A stretch of 64,000 nucleotides of DNA, from assembly GCA_022559845.1 (NCBI GenBank), contig CM040118.1, positions 234,035,224 to 234,099,223 of the forward strand, in the 5' to 3' direction. The position numbers and the translations under genes were made by a program. This document shows, piece after piece, positions 35,787 through 48,765 of the stretch (position 1 is the first letter of the stretch; each line of letters opens with the position of its first letter). A model generated the notes under the pieces. The model searched no databases, was not told the origin of the DNA, and worked only from the letters and a program-made list of their open reading frames with translations. This stretch comes from Amorphophallus konjac (Eukaryota; Streptophyta; Magnoliopsida; Alismatales; Araceae).

Positions 35787-37953
35787 TGTCACGCCCCGAG
35801 AGCGGAAGATACCCGGAGACGCGTGACGAGTTTATATCAATCATGTCAATCAGAGTATTAGTGTATTCGACACCAAAATCAGAGATGCGCAAAAATAAAG
35901 ATAACCCAATCCTTTATTCCTTCATAAGAATATGTCTATTACAAACCTTTGAAGTACTAACTAAAATAAATGAAAAAATACAAGGTTGACTCAAGAAAAT
36001 ATGAAAAAGACTAGATAACACGGGAGAAGCTCTATATCTTTCACTCTTGATTTTCCCTGTCAGATTGAGTTCCCTCATCGTCGGACTTACCTGAAAAGTA
36101 TGGAAACACTGAGTGAGCGAACGCTCAGTAGAAAATTATATCTCAAGAACTAGCAAGGGGTTTAAGTGATTACATCTTTCATGAATGCACTATAGCTACG
36201 CATGCTCGCATAAAACGACAAGATAGAAAGAGGATATAACAAAAAGATAGCAAGAAGAACTAGTCATGAACTTTCAAGAACTTATATCAAAAGCTATCAA
36301 GATACTCAAGCAAGTAGACGCATCATGTCATGTCAGAACTTGGCTATCACGTTTCAAGCACGCAAGTATGAAATTACCCTTTTTCGGGCCACGCAAGTCA
36401 AGTACAAGATTTGTGGAATGTTCAATCAAGCTAGTCATGCACTTCGGTATAATGCCAACACCGTGATCAATCAACTCCCATGGGCACAAGTACTTTTGGG
36501 TGCTCCTCCCAGGACCAGATCGGGCCCTATATGCGCAGGCATTAATCATGTATTTTAACATCCACTTTTGTGTATAGCCAATATGGAATTTCAAGAATAA
36601 TGCTTGTAGACATGTAGGATAAACTTGGATAGAGTAGAGTCCAAAAATATGACACTTGACATAGAATGGCGATAATAATGGTACAATCACGATTATCGAT
36701 AAAACTAGGTGGAATTGGTTCCCTAACTTGGGTACCATGACAAGTAAATGCCCACAAGTAGATGGTCACTCCTTTAATATAGAATTGAGGTCCATAAGAA
36801 CATCATAACAAAGTTGTTATAGAATTGGGGTCTACAATAACATCACATTGATGGCATGCTTTCCCCGTTCATTAAGAAAATTCTCATATCATACTCATAG
36901 CATAATATGAGGGCCGGTATACCATGTTTCTATAGAGTGACATGGTAAAAATAGGGTGATAGGTTTTTATTGTACAACCCGCTCAGTCGGCCTTGAGGGA
37001 ATCCAAGGCTCGAGGAGTCTTATGGAGGTCTCTATGACTAACTCGCTAGTCCAAAGGAACGGAATGTCCAATGGAGAGCTTGTATGTCACTGAGAGTTAA
37101 GGGGGTAACGTTAAAACATCATGAAACGTGGGACTATATTCACGGAGTGGAAATATAGTGCCAATATATATATACATAAGTATGAAACCCTCGGATAACA
37201 GAAACAGTGAAAAAACAGTTTTACAGGAAAATAACGAGTTTAGTTAAGTCATTAATCATGTAATTAACGCCTTACATAAGGGCGTTTCTTGAGCTTTTGA
37301 CGACTCGTGAAGCAGTCGTCCAAACTATATTTCAATTTTTACAGAATTTCAATATTTTAGAATTTTAACCAAAACGTGCCTTGGACAGGGGCGTTACCTC
37401 TCAATTAGCACCCTGGTCTGGGGCGTCAGTTCAGTAGGAGACGACCTAGACAAGGTCGTGAATTCAATAATTTACCAATTTTCAGATAATAAAATTTCAG
37501 GAAAAAGGGTACATGATCATGACAGGAAAAATAGCAGGATTTCACAGGTATACTCATGCAATATATTAGATTCATGGTTACATATATATTAAATTTTAAA
37601 CGTGGTTATTTATTAATTACATGTAATTGACGACTTCTGGGCAGGGCGTCAAAATAATAATTAGCGCCCTAGTGTGGGTCGCTTCTTTAAATTAGCGCCC
37701 TTGCCAAGGGCGTTTCTTTTTGAAATTACATAGAAAACATCTGAAACCACAATAAAACTATATGCATGCACGACCGATGATATTATTAAGATCTTAAGCT
37801 AGTTTGGGCTACGATCTTGAGAAAACCTACCTGAAGGTGATCTGGGAGAGGAAACGTGAAGGTTTTGGTAAGAAACCGATGCTCTGTTCTAAACCGGCCT
37901 CCAGAAGATGATGTTTGATGAAGAACCCCTCGTTCTTCAGCACGTCAGGAAAC

Positions 37954-37958
37954 GCAAG
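37954..37958. other. Target-site duplication, left copy (nested Ty3 element)
   Basis: GCAAG, repeated at 48766-48770 directly after the 3' LTR. Confidence 0.95.
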
Positions 37959-38072
37959 TGTAGCAACCCTAATAAATGAATAATTGAAATGAATTAAAAC
38001 ATATATATTACAGAAGTAATATATATATAAAAGGAATAGGGTTAATTGGACGAAATAAAACAAATTAAAAAT

Positions 38073-38307
38073 AACGCCTCTTATTAGGGCGTTAATTCAA
38101 AAAGAAACGCCTCTATCAAAGGCGTGACTAAAGAAAGGACGCCCACACGTGCGGTCGTCAACTCACGCGACCAAATGGGTAAGTAAAAGAAACGCCTCTA
38201 TCTTGGGCGTGTTTTAAAACAATAAACGCCCTTTTTCAAGGCGCTTTTTAAGAAACGCCCTTATGCAAGGCGTCAATTAAAGAATACACGCCCTGACCTA
38301 AGGCGTT
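38073..38307 (+). repeat. Hairpin block one in the U3 of the Ty3 LTR
   Basis: Seven short inverted motifs of the form ACGCC-N8-10-GGCGT, first at 38073-38093 (AACGCC...GGCGTT), ending with ACGCCCTGACCTAAGGCGT. The same block lies in the 3' LTR at 45782-46016. Confidence 0.9.
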
Positions 38308-38449
38308 AATTCAGTTCGTGAACCGATCGAACCCAGAACTTATCCAAGGAAAGATTAACCTAATCTAGTAAGTGTCTATTAGAGTAAGGACTCTATTAAG
38401 GATATATTACCCTCAATCAAACACTACCTTTGTTAGGACTCTAAAATCC

Positions 38450-38457
38450 TATAAATA
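38450..38457 (+). promoter_or_regulatory. TATA box of the Ty3 5' LTR
   Basis: TATAAATA, about 490 bp into the LTR and directly downstream of hairpin block one; the 3' LTR has it at 46159-46166. Confidence 0.75.
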
Positions 38458-38960
38458 TACCCGATCGATCCAACCCTAAACCATTTGATCGATCTACTGC
38501 TACACGGTAAGTGAAGAACATACGTTCTTCTTATTTCTTTTGCCCTTCTGTTTACAGCCGCATGAAGAATATTGATTATTATTCTTCTCCTTTAATGCAG
38601 GATAAGGATCTGGTGCTTGAGTAAAGAACAAGGTTATGTTCTTCATTATTTGTCCTAGTTTCGGTTACATCTGTGAAGATTATTAACATCTTCATCTTCT
38701 TTCTTTTTTTTTCTCTTCCTCTACAGGTTCTGTAACGTGAAGAACAAGGTTCTTCATCATCTTCATCCAACATCTGCTGCCTCTTTAATTCTTACAGACC
38801 CTTCACGGTTATCTCCAAATCAACCCTTTAAGGTAGGATTTTCTCAAGTTATTGTAGCCCAAGTAAGAATTAATGCAAGATATCTATACATACGTATATG
38901 AGCATGGCATGCATACTGTTTATAAGGTTTTATTACGTTTTCTGCAAAATTTTGAAAGAA

Positions 38961-39600
38961 ACGCCCTTGATTAGGGCGCTAATTTAAAAGAAACGACCAT
39001 ACTAGTGGTCGTCAATTTAATATTTGACGCCCTCTACGCAGGCGTTAATTTCATAAGAATCGCATATGATTAATAATTGATCCTGTTTAAAAATTACAAT
39101 ACATATGAAATATTGATTTTTAATATCTTGCATGACTCTGTGAATTCCTGTTAAATTTTACTGCCATGACATGTCTCCTGTCTCTCGAAATATTATTTAT
39201 TAAAATATCGTGAATCCCTTGAAATTCACGACTTGGACAAAGTCGTTTTCCATATTCTAACGCCCCAGTACAAGGCGTGAATATTAAAAGTAACGCCCCT
39301 TTCTAGGGCGTGTATATGCTAAAATCCTGAAATTCACATATTCTGTTAAATAGAATTTGAAAGTAACGCCCCTTCCAAGGGCGCGTTTTTGATAAATTTC
39401 TGAGAATAATTATATCCTGTCGAATATGTAAATGATGAGACGCCTGCCCCTGCAGTCGTCAACTTTTAAGAAACGCCCCCAGGAAAGGCGTGTTTTTGAT
39501 AAATTAATGAAATAATGGAAATTCTGCAAATTGGCAATATATGTAAACGCCCTTCAGTTAGGCGTTAATTACTTGAGACACGACTTGACCTAAGTCGTTA
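38961..39600 (+). repeat. Hairpin block two in the transcribed part of the Ty3 LTR
   Basis: Eleven more units. Most are ACGCCC/GGGCGT; three keep pairing with other bases: ACGACC-ATACTA-GTGGTCGT, ACGACTT-GGACA-AAGTCGT, and ACGACTT-GACCT-AAGTCGT at the end. The 3' LTR copy lies at 46670-47309. Confidence 0.9.
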
Positions 39601-41063
39601 TTTTACTGTAAACTGATTTTTCCTCTGATTTGCTAACCGATGGTTTATATATTATACATATATATATATATATATCGGCACTATTCTCCACTCCGTGAGT
39701 ATAGTCCCACGTTTCATGTTGATTTATCGATCACACTCAACTCTCATTGACATACAAGCTCTCCATTGGACATTCCGTTCCTTTGGACTAGCGAGTTAGT
39801 CATAGAGACCTCCGTAAGACTCCTCGTAGCCTTGGATTCCCTCAAGGCCGACTGAGCTGGTTGTACCCTAAAAACCCATTACACAGTTTTTGCCATGTCA
39901 ATCTAAAGAAACATGGTATACCGGCCCTTATGATTATACAAAGAGTATATCATAAGAAATTCTTGATGGGATGATGATATCATGCCATATCGTGTCATTC
40001 TTGTAAACCCCAATTCTATGATAAGAATGAGGGTATCTTACCTTTGATATACTGTTCATGTGGACCTCAATTCTATATAAAGAATGTCCATATTGATTTG
40101 TCATGGTACCTAAGTTAAAGGAACCATAATCTACCTAGTTTTACCGACATCGTGATTATACCGTTATTATCGCCATTCTATGTCCTTTGTCATATTTTGG
40201 ACTCTATTCTATCAAAGTTGTCATACGTATCAACAAGCTTGATTATTGAAATTCTATATTGGCTATATAAACAAGAGTGGATGTCAAAACACATGATAAA
40301 TGCCTGCGCATATAGGGCCCGATCTGGTCCTGGGAGGAGCACCCGAAAGTACTTGTGCCCATGGGAGTTAAAATGATAAGGTATCTGGCATTATACCGAG
40401 TACTTGACTTGCTTGATTGGACATTCCACACACATCTTGTACTTGAATCGTACTTGACTTTACATGAAATGCGTGGCCCGAAAAAGGGTAATTTACTTGC
40501 TTGATACATGATAGCCAAAGTTCTTGACATGACTCGATAATGGTACTTGCTTGAATATCTTGAATAACTTGTATCTTGTTCATGAAAGTTCATCTTATTT
40601 CTTTGATATTACGTTCTCTCTATCTTGTCGTTTCATGCGAGCATGCATAGCTTTATTGCATCCATGAAAATGTAATTACTTAAACCACTTGCTAGTACTT
40701 GAGATATAATTTCCTACTGAGCGTTCGCTCATCCCGTTTGTCCCTTTTTACTTTTCAGGTAAGTCCGACGACGATGGAAGTCAATCGGATGGGAATGGTC
40801 AAGAGTGAAAGTGATAGAGCTTCTACAAGTGTCGTCTAGTCTTTTCCATAGTTTCTTGAGTCAACTATGTATTCTTTTCCTTTTTTAACAGAGTATTGGA
40901 TTTGTAATAGTCTATCCATTATGAAATAAAGGATTGGGTTATCTTGCTATTTTGCGCATCTCTGTCTTTGTGTCGAATACATGACCACTCTGATTGACAT
41001 GATTGATATAGACACGTCGCGCATCTCCGGGTATCTTCCGCGCTCGGGGCGTGACAGTCTTTG

Positions 41064-41076
41064 TGGTATCAGAGCC
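41064..41076 (+). other. Primer-binding site of the Ty3 element
   Basis: TGGTATCAGAGCC, seven bases after the LTR end, complementary to initiator methionine tRNA. Bases 41077-41231 are untranslated leader. Confidence 0.92.
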
Positions 41077-41231
41077 TAAGGTATTCAATTCCTAGGAAAC
41101 CCAAGTCCAAGGATAGGTTTCAAAACCTTTAACCAAGTGAGAGTGGGTAGAACCAAGGGTTAAATGATCAATGAGTCCTTTATAAGATCATAGTGACATA
41201 ATACTAACATAGCTATTGTAATTGTAGGATA

Positions 41232-44200
41232 ATGGCTGCCGAACGTGCTCAATGGCGCAACATGCAGCGTACCCTTCAAGGGATGACCCAAGTGCTACAA
41301 CAGGTAGCACAAGGTGGTGCTCCACGAGCTGGAAGCTTACACCAAGCATTCAAGAATATGAATCCCCCGAAGTTCATGGGATCGACCGATCCAGACGATG
41401 CCGAGCATTGGGTTCGGGAGATTGAACGTATATTCCGTGTCATGCAATGCACGGATCAGGACAAAGTCTTATTAGCTACTTTCCAGTTAGAAAAGGATGC
41501 TAGATGCTGGTGGGAGTCGATTGAAGCTACAATTGACCCAACTCAAGTTACATGGGGAGAATTCGTTGAATATTTCAACGCCAAATATTTCTCTGATAGG
41601 GTCCAGGAAAGGAAGGCCGCCGAATTTGCCGCATTAAAGCAAAGATCTTTATCGGTGGCTGATTATGAAGCACAGTTCTCTAGACTGTCTAGGTATGCTA
41701 AGCATTTAATTGGCACGGAAAAGATGAAAGCCCGTAGATTTCTTAATGGGCTTAGGCCCCACTACATTACTCAACTGGCGCCTATGGATATTCAAGTTTA
41801 TACTGAAATAGTGCGCCGAGCTCAGTTGCTTGAAGATGCCACGGAACTATCTGATAGGATCCGTGGGAAAGACAAAAAGGAGCAAGTCACAAGTTCGGGT
41901 TCTTTTAAACCCAACTTTAAGAAGAGGCCCAATAATGGAGGTTCTTCCTCTCAAGATCAGAAGTACAAGAAATCCAAGCCTTTCTCTATCACCACTACCC
42001 CTTCAAACGTAGTATGCAAGCATTGTGACAAGGCTGGTCACAAAACAGAAGAATGCTGGAGGAAATTAGGAGCATGTCTCCGTTGTGGGAGTCGTGAACA
42101 TCGGATTCCCGATTGTCCATTAATGAATGACCAAGACGGTGAGGGTAAACACCCAGTGACAAGGAACGCGCGTCTTCATGCAATCCAAGAGACCGAACCA
42201 GAAGAAGAAGGCGGATTGGTGGAAGGTACATTAAAAATTTGTTCCAAATATGCACATGTCTTATTTGATACGGGTGCATCGCATTCCATTATTTCCAAGA
42301 AGTTTGCTGACCCATTACCTCTAGAACCAGAATGGATGAAAATAGTGTTGTCTACTCCTCTCGGAAACGAGACGGATATCACACATCATTACCAAAATTG
42401 TGAGGTATTGGTTCGAGGAAAGAATTTTCCTATTGATCTTATCTGCTTAGATCTAAAAGAATATGATGTTATACTAGGAGCAGATTGGTTATCCAAATAC
42501 CAGGCAACGGTTGATTGCCGTGATAGCAAGATTGTTTTCAAGGAATTTCCGGAACTGACTTATACTAGTCCTAAGAGTCGAAGCAAATCCCCTCTTATTT
42601 CGGCTCTTCGAGCAAGCAAGCTCGTCAGGAAAGGATGTGTATCCTTCCTTGCTTTTGTCACTAATAAAGAAGCTAAGGAAACCAAGATAGAAGACGTTCA
42701 AGTAGTACGAGAATTCCCAGACGTATTTCCGGAAGAATTGCCGGGATTACCCCCGCAAAGAGATGTGGCCTTTACCATCGACTTAGTCCCTGGTGCTGGT
42801 CCGGTTTCAAAGGCACCATATAGAATGTCCCCTGCTGAACTCAAGGAGTTGAAGGAGCAGTTGATGGAACTAATCCGAAAAGGGTTTATTAGACCAAGTA
42901 CTTCCCCGTGGGGAGCACCAGTCTTATTTGTAAAGAAGAAGGATGGATCCATGAGATTGTGTATTGACTATCGACAGTTGAATCATCTTACTATCAAGAA
43001 CAAGTATCCACTGCCGAGAATCGATGAATTGTTTGATCAGATTTCAGGATCCAAATATTTCTCCAAGATTGATCTCCGGTCGGGATATCATCAATTAAGG
43101 ATCAAGGATGATGACATTCACAAGACCGCATTCAGAAGCAGGTATGGCCATTACGAATTTGTTGTTATGCCTTTTGGACTAACAAATGCCCCTGCTGCCT
43201 TTATGCAGTTAATGAATAGCATATTCAGGCCTTACTTGGATCAATTCATAGTAGTCTTCATCGATGATATATTGATATATTCTAAGACTAAGGAAGAACA
43301 TGAAGAGCATTTGAGGATTGCATTGCAAGTCTTGAGGACAAATCAATTATATGCTAAACTCAGCAAATGCGAGTTCTGGCTTGAAGAAGTGGCTTTTCTC
43401 GGACATATCATATCCAAGGACGGTTTATCTGTGGATCCGTCAAAAGTTGAAGCTGTGAGAAACTGGGAGAGACCCACTAATGCAAGCGAGATCAGAAGTT
43501 TCTTAGGTCTTGCAGGCTATTATCGGCGATTTATCAAAGATTTCTCTAAAATCGCCGTACCACTTACAAGATTAACTCGTAAGGAGATCCGATATGAATG
43601 GAGTGAGGAATGTGAAAGCAGTTTCCAAACTCTCAAGGATCATCTCACCACAGCTCCGGTCTTAGCCCTACCAATTGAAGGAGAGAAATTCGAGGTCTAC
43701 ACTGATGCTTCTGGCATTGGCCTCGGATGTGTTCTAATGCAACATGGGAAGGTCATAGCATACTCTTCTCGTCAACTGAAGAAGCATGAGGAGAATTACC
43801 CCGTCCATGACTTGGAATTGGCCGCGGTAGTATTTGCCCTAAAGATATGGAGACACTATCTCTATGGGGTACAGTTTACTGTATACTCCGATCACAAAAG
43901 TCTCAAATATCTATTTTCACAAAAGGAGCTGAACATGAGACAAAGACGTTGGCTAGAATATCTCAAGGACTTCGACTTCAGTATACAATACCATCCCGGA
44001 AAGGGTAATTATGTGGCAGATGCCCTTAGTCGAAAGCCGAGAGCAAAGATAGCAAATTGTATGATACGAGAATGGAGGTTACTTGAACAATTCTCCGAGC
44101 TCAATATAAGCTTGGACACGGAATCCAAATTTATCACATTATCTCATGTAAGCATACAGTCAGATTTGTTATCTGAGATACAAACACTTCAGGATGATGA

Positions 44201-45584
44201 TCCTATGTTAGTAGAAATCAAAGGCAGATTAGAAGGACAATCTGATTTTCAACTAACTTCTGATGGAAGATTATCGTTCAAAGATAGAACTTGTATACCC
44301 GATTGTCCGGAATTAAAGAAGAAGATCTTAGATGAAGCTCACCGATCAAGATACACTATTCATCCTAGATCAACTAAAATGTACCAAGATGTAAAGAGGA
44401 ACTTTTGGTGGCCCAATATGAAAAGAGAAATAGCGGACTATGTATCACGCTGTCTCACATGCCAACAGGTCAAGGCGGAACATCAAAAGCCTGCGGGAAA
44501 ACTACATCCTCTAGATATTCCTAAGTGGAAATGGGAGGATATTGGTATGGACTTCATCATGGGTTTGTCTAAATCTAAAGGAGGACATGATGGAATCTGG
44601 GTTATCATTGATCGATTGACTAAATCGGCACATTTCTTGCCAATCAAAAGCCGATGGTCGATTGATGTGCTAGCTGCACTATACATTAAAGAAATAGTCA
44701 GGATACATGGAATTCCTGTCTCAATCGTGTCTGATAGAGATCCCCGTTTTACTTCTCATTTTTGGAAGGGATTACAACATTCGTTGGGGACAAGGCTCAA
44801 CTTTAGTACTGCTTTTCACCCACAAACGGATGGTCAGACCGAGCGAACTAATCAAGTTGTTGAAGATATGCTGAGAGCATGCATTATTGACTTTGGAGGA
44901 AGCTGGCATGACCACTTACCTTTAGTTGAATTTGCATATAATAATAGCTACCAAGCTAGTATCCAAATGGCACCTTTCGAAGCCTTATACGGAAGGAGTT
45001 GCCGATCTCCCATATGTTGGAACGAAGTTGGAGAAAAATAACTATTAGGTCCAGACATGGTAAGGGATACAACCGAGAAGATACAAGTAATCAGAGAAAG
45101 ATTACAAGTTGCTCAGACAAGGCAAAAGGCTTATGCTGATACCAGGAGAAGAGATCTTGAATTCCAGGTTGGAGATCATGTATTTCTCAAGATATCCCCT
45201 GGACGTGGCATACGGAGATTTGGTGTTAAGGGCAAGCTTACGCCAAGATTCATCGGACCATTTGAGGTACTCGAAAGAGTTGGCGAGGTTGCTTATCGCA
45301 TCGCGTTGCCTCCTCAGTTGTCCGAGGTACACAATGTATTTCACATATCTATGTTGAAGAAGTATGTGCACGATCCGTCACATATTATTGAGCATGGAGA
45401 TCTGGTGATCCAGAAAGATCTCACATATGAACAGAGGCCCTTGAAGATATTAGATCGAGAAATACGAGCTCTAAGGAATAAGGTTATTCCCATGATCAAG
45501 GTGCAATGGAATAAGAATCCTGAACGCGAAGCGACATGGGAGACCGAGGAATCTATGAAGAAACGATTTCCCGAGTTATTCTAA
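41232..45584 (+). pseudogene. Gag-pol polyprotein of the Ty3 element, one nonsense codon
   Basis: One frame from ATG 41232 to the stop at 45582-45584, broken only by TAA at 45039-45041. Gag is about residues 1-330, with zinc knuckle [14 protein letters not shown] (from 262) and a second [14 protein letters not shown] (from 282). Protease FDTGASHS has Asp346. RT has FIDD at 676-679; RNase H has YTDASG with Asp825; integrase has an HHCC zinc motif from His1037 and D1107, D1168, E1204 with correct D-35-E spacing. After the stop come GDHVFLKISP, the GPFEVLERVG integrase tail and a C-terminal chromodomain (VQWNKNPEREATWE). All catalytic residues are present. The product makes particles, copies the RNA and integrates it. 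Confidence 0.95.
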
Positions 45585-45654
45585 GAGGTATATGTCCTAC
45601 ACTCTACGCATGTATAATTATATATATATTGAATTTGGGGACCAAATTCTTTTT

Positions 45655-45667
45655 AAGTGGGGGAGGG
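45655..45667 (+). other. Polypurine tract of the Ty3 element
   Basis: AAGTGGGGGAGGG directly before the 3' LTR start; primes plus-strand DNA synthesis. Confidence 0.9.
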
Positions 45668-48600
45668 TGTAGCAACCCTAATAAATGAATAATTGAAATG
45701 AATTAAAACATATATATTACAGAAGTAATATATATATAAAAGGAATAGGGTTAATTGGACGAAATAAAACAAATTAAAAATAACGCCTCTTATTAGGGCG
45801 TTAATTCAAAAAGAAACGCCTCTATCAAAGGCGTGACTAAAGAAAGGACGCCCACACGTGCGGTCGTCAACTCACGCGACCAAATGGGTAAGTAAAAGAA
45901 ACGCCTCTATCTTGGGCGTGTTTTAAAACAATAAACGCCCTTTTTCAAGGCGCTTTTTAAGAAACGCCCTTATGCAAGGCGTCAATTAAAGAATACACGC
46001 CCTGACCTAAGGCGTTAATTCAGTTCGTGAACCGATCGAACCCAGAACTTATCCAAGGAAAGATTAACCTAATCTAGTAAGTGTCTATTAGAGTAAGGAC
46101 TCTATTAAGGATATATTACCCTCAATCAAACACTACCTTTGTTAGGACTCTAAAATCCTATAAATATACCCGATCGATCCAACCCTAAACCATTTGATCG
46201 ATCTACTGCTACACGGTAAGTGAAGAACATACGTTCTTCTTATTTCTTTTGCCCTTCTGTTTACAGCCGCATGAAGAATATTGATTATTATTCTTCTCCT
46301 TTAATGCAGGATAAGGATCTGGTGCTTGAGTAAAGAACAAGGTTATGTTCTTCATTATTTGTCCTAGTTTCGGTTACATCTGTGAAGATTATTAACATCT
46401 TCATCTTCTTTCTTTTTTTTTCTCTTCCTCTACAGGTTCTGTAACGTGAAGAACAAGGTTCTTCATCATCTTCATCCAACATCTGCTGCCTCTTTAATTC
46501 TTACAGACCCTTCACGGTTATCTCCAAATCAACCCTTTAAGGTAGGATTTTCTCAAGTTATTGTAGCCCAAGTAAGAATTAATGCAAGATATCTATACAT
46601 ACGTATATGAGCATGGCATGCATACTGTTTATAAGGTTTTATTACGTTTTCTGCAAAATTTTGAAAGAAACGCCCTTGATTAGGGCGCTAATTTAAAAGA
46701 AACGACCATACTAGTGGTCGTCAATTTAATATTTGACGCCCTCTACGCAGGCGTTAATTTCATAAGAATCGCATATGATTAATAATTGATCCTGTTTAAA
46801 AATTACAATACATATGAAATATTGATTTTTAATATCTTGCATGACTCTGTGAATTCCTGTTAAATTTTACTGCCATGACATGTCTCCTGTCTCTCGAAAT
46901 ATTATTTATTAAAATATCGTGAATCCCTTGAAATTCACGACTTGGACAAAGTCGTTTTCCATATTCTAACGCCCCAGTACAAGGCGTGAATATTAAAAGT
47001 AACGCCCCTTTCTAGGGCGTGTATATGCTAAAATCCTGAAATTCACATATTCTGTAAAATGGAATTTGAAAGTAACGCCCCTTCCAAGGGCGCGTTTTTG
47101 ATAAATTTCTGAGAATAATTATATCCTGTCGAATATGTAAATGATGAGACGCCTGCCCCTGCAGTCGTCAACTTTTAAGAAACGCCCCCAGGAAAGGCGT
47201 GTTTTTGATAAATTAATGAAATAATGGAAATTCTGCAAATTGGCAATATATGTAAACGCCCTTCAGTTAGGCGTTAATTACTTGAGACACGACTTGACCT
47301 AAGTCGTTATTTTACTGTAAACTGATTTTTCCTCTGATTTGCTAACCGATGGTTTATATATTATACATATATATATATATATATCGGCACTATTCTCCAC
47401 TCCGTGAGTATAGTCCCACGTTTCATGTTGATTTATCGATCACACTCAACTCTCATTGACATACAAGCTCTCCATTGGACATTCCGTTCCTTTGGACTAG
47501 CGAGTTAGTCATAGAGACCTCCGTAAGACTCCTCGTAGCCTTGGATTCCCTCAAGGCCGACTGAGCTGGTTGTACCCTAAAAACCCATTACACAGTTTTT
47601 GCCATGTCAATCTAAAGAAACATGGTATACCGGCCCTTATGATTATACAAAGAGTATATCATAAGAAATTCTTGATGGGATGATGATATCATGCCATATC
47701 GTGTCATTCTTGTAAACCCCAATTCTATGATAAGAATGAGGGTATCTTACCTTTGATATACTGTTCATGTGGACCTCAATTCTATATAAAGAATGTCCAT
47801 ATTGATTTGTCATGGTACCTAAGTTAAAGGAACCATAATCTACCTAGTTTTACCGACATCGTGATTATACCGTTATTATCGCCATTCTATGTCCTTTGTC
47901 ATATTTTGGACTCTATTCTATCAAAGTTGTCATACGTATCAACAAGCTTGATTATTGAAATTCTATATTGGCTATATAAACAAGAGTGGATGTCAAAACA
48001 CATGATAAATGCCTGCGCATATAGGGCCCGATCTGGTCCTGGGAGGAGCACCCGAAAGTACTTGTGCCCATGGGAGTTAAAATGATAAGGTATCTGGCAT
48101 TATACCGAGTACTTGACTTGCTTGATTGGACATTCCACACACATCCTGTACTTGAATCGTACTTGACTTTACATGAAATGCGTGGCCCGAAAAAGGGTAA
48201 TTTACTTGCTTGATACATGATAGCCAAAGTTCTTGACATGACTCGATAATGGTACTTGCTTGAATATCTTGAATAACTTGTATCTTGTTCATGAAAGTTC
48301 ATCTTATTTCTTTGATATTACGTTCTCTCTATCTTGTCGTTTCATGCGAGCATGCATAGCTTTATTGCATCCATGAAAATGTAATTACTTAAACCACTTG
48401 CTAGTACTTGAGATATAATTTCCTACTGAGCGTTCGCTCATCCCGTTTGTCCCTTTTTACTTTTCAGGTAAGTCCGACGACGATGGAAGTCAATCGGATG
48501 GGAATGGTCAAGAGTGAAAGTGATAGAGCTTCTACAAGTGTCGTCTAGTCTTTTCCATAGTTTCTTGAGTCAACTATGTATTCTTTTCCTTTTTTAACAG

Positions 48601-48765
48601 AGTATTGGATTTGTAATAGTCTATCCATTATGAAATAAAGGATTGGGTTATCTTGCTATTTTGCGCATCTCTGTCTTTGTGTCGAATACATGACCACTCT
48701 GATTGACATGATTGATATAGACACGTCGCGCATCTCCGGGTATCTTCTGCGCTCGGGGCGTGACA
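45668..48765 (+). repeat. 3' LTR of the Ty3 element
   Basis: 3098 bp, same length as the 5' LTR and nearly identical. It repeats the hairpin blocks (45782-46016 and 46670-47309) and the TATA box (46159-46166). Short frames seen here also occur in the 5' LTR and are not genes. Confidence 0.97.

Larger units (their letters stand above)
37959..41056 (+). repeat. 5' LTR of the Ty3 element
   Basis: TGTAGCAACCC...GGGGCGTGACA, 3098 bp. U3 is about 500 bp: hairpin block one (38073-38307), then TATAAATA at 38450-38457. The rest, about 2.6 kb, would be transcribed leader with hairpin block two (38961-39600) and a splice-donor-like GTAAGT at 38507. A TA microsatellite lies at about 39650-39675. Confidence 0.97.
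37959..48765 (+). mobile_element. Nearly intact chromodomain Ty3/gypsy element (Tekay-like)
   Basis: 10,807 bp with two 3098-bp LTRs, primer-binding site, one long polyprotein frame with a single nonsense codon, polypurine tract and perfect GCAAG duplication. I noticed only four differences between the LTRs (near 39356, 39361, 40435 and 41037 against their partners), so it is the youngest insertion here. The C-terminal chromodomain places it among chromoviruses; length and gag suggest the Tekay/Del clade. Confidence 0.97.

Noticed and set aside
38579..38773. Minus-strand 64-codon frame, also at 46288-46482
   Set aside because: It is in both LTR copies of the Ty3 element and lacks protein-like features.
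40243..40593. 116-codon minus-strand frame, also at 47952-48302
   Set aside because: Lies in the LTR in both copies, opposite to the element; no recognisable domain.
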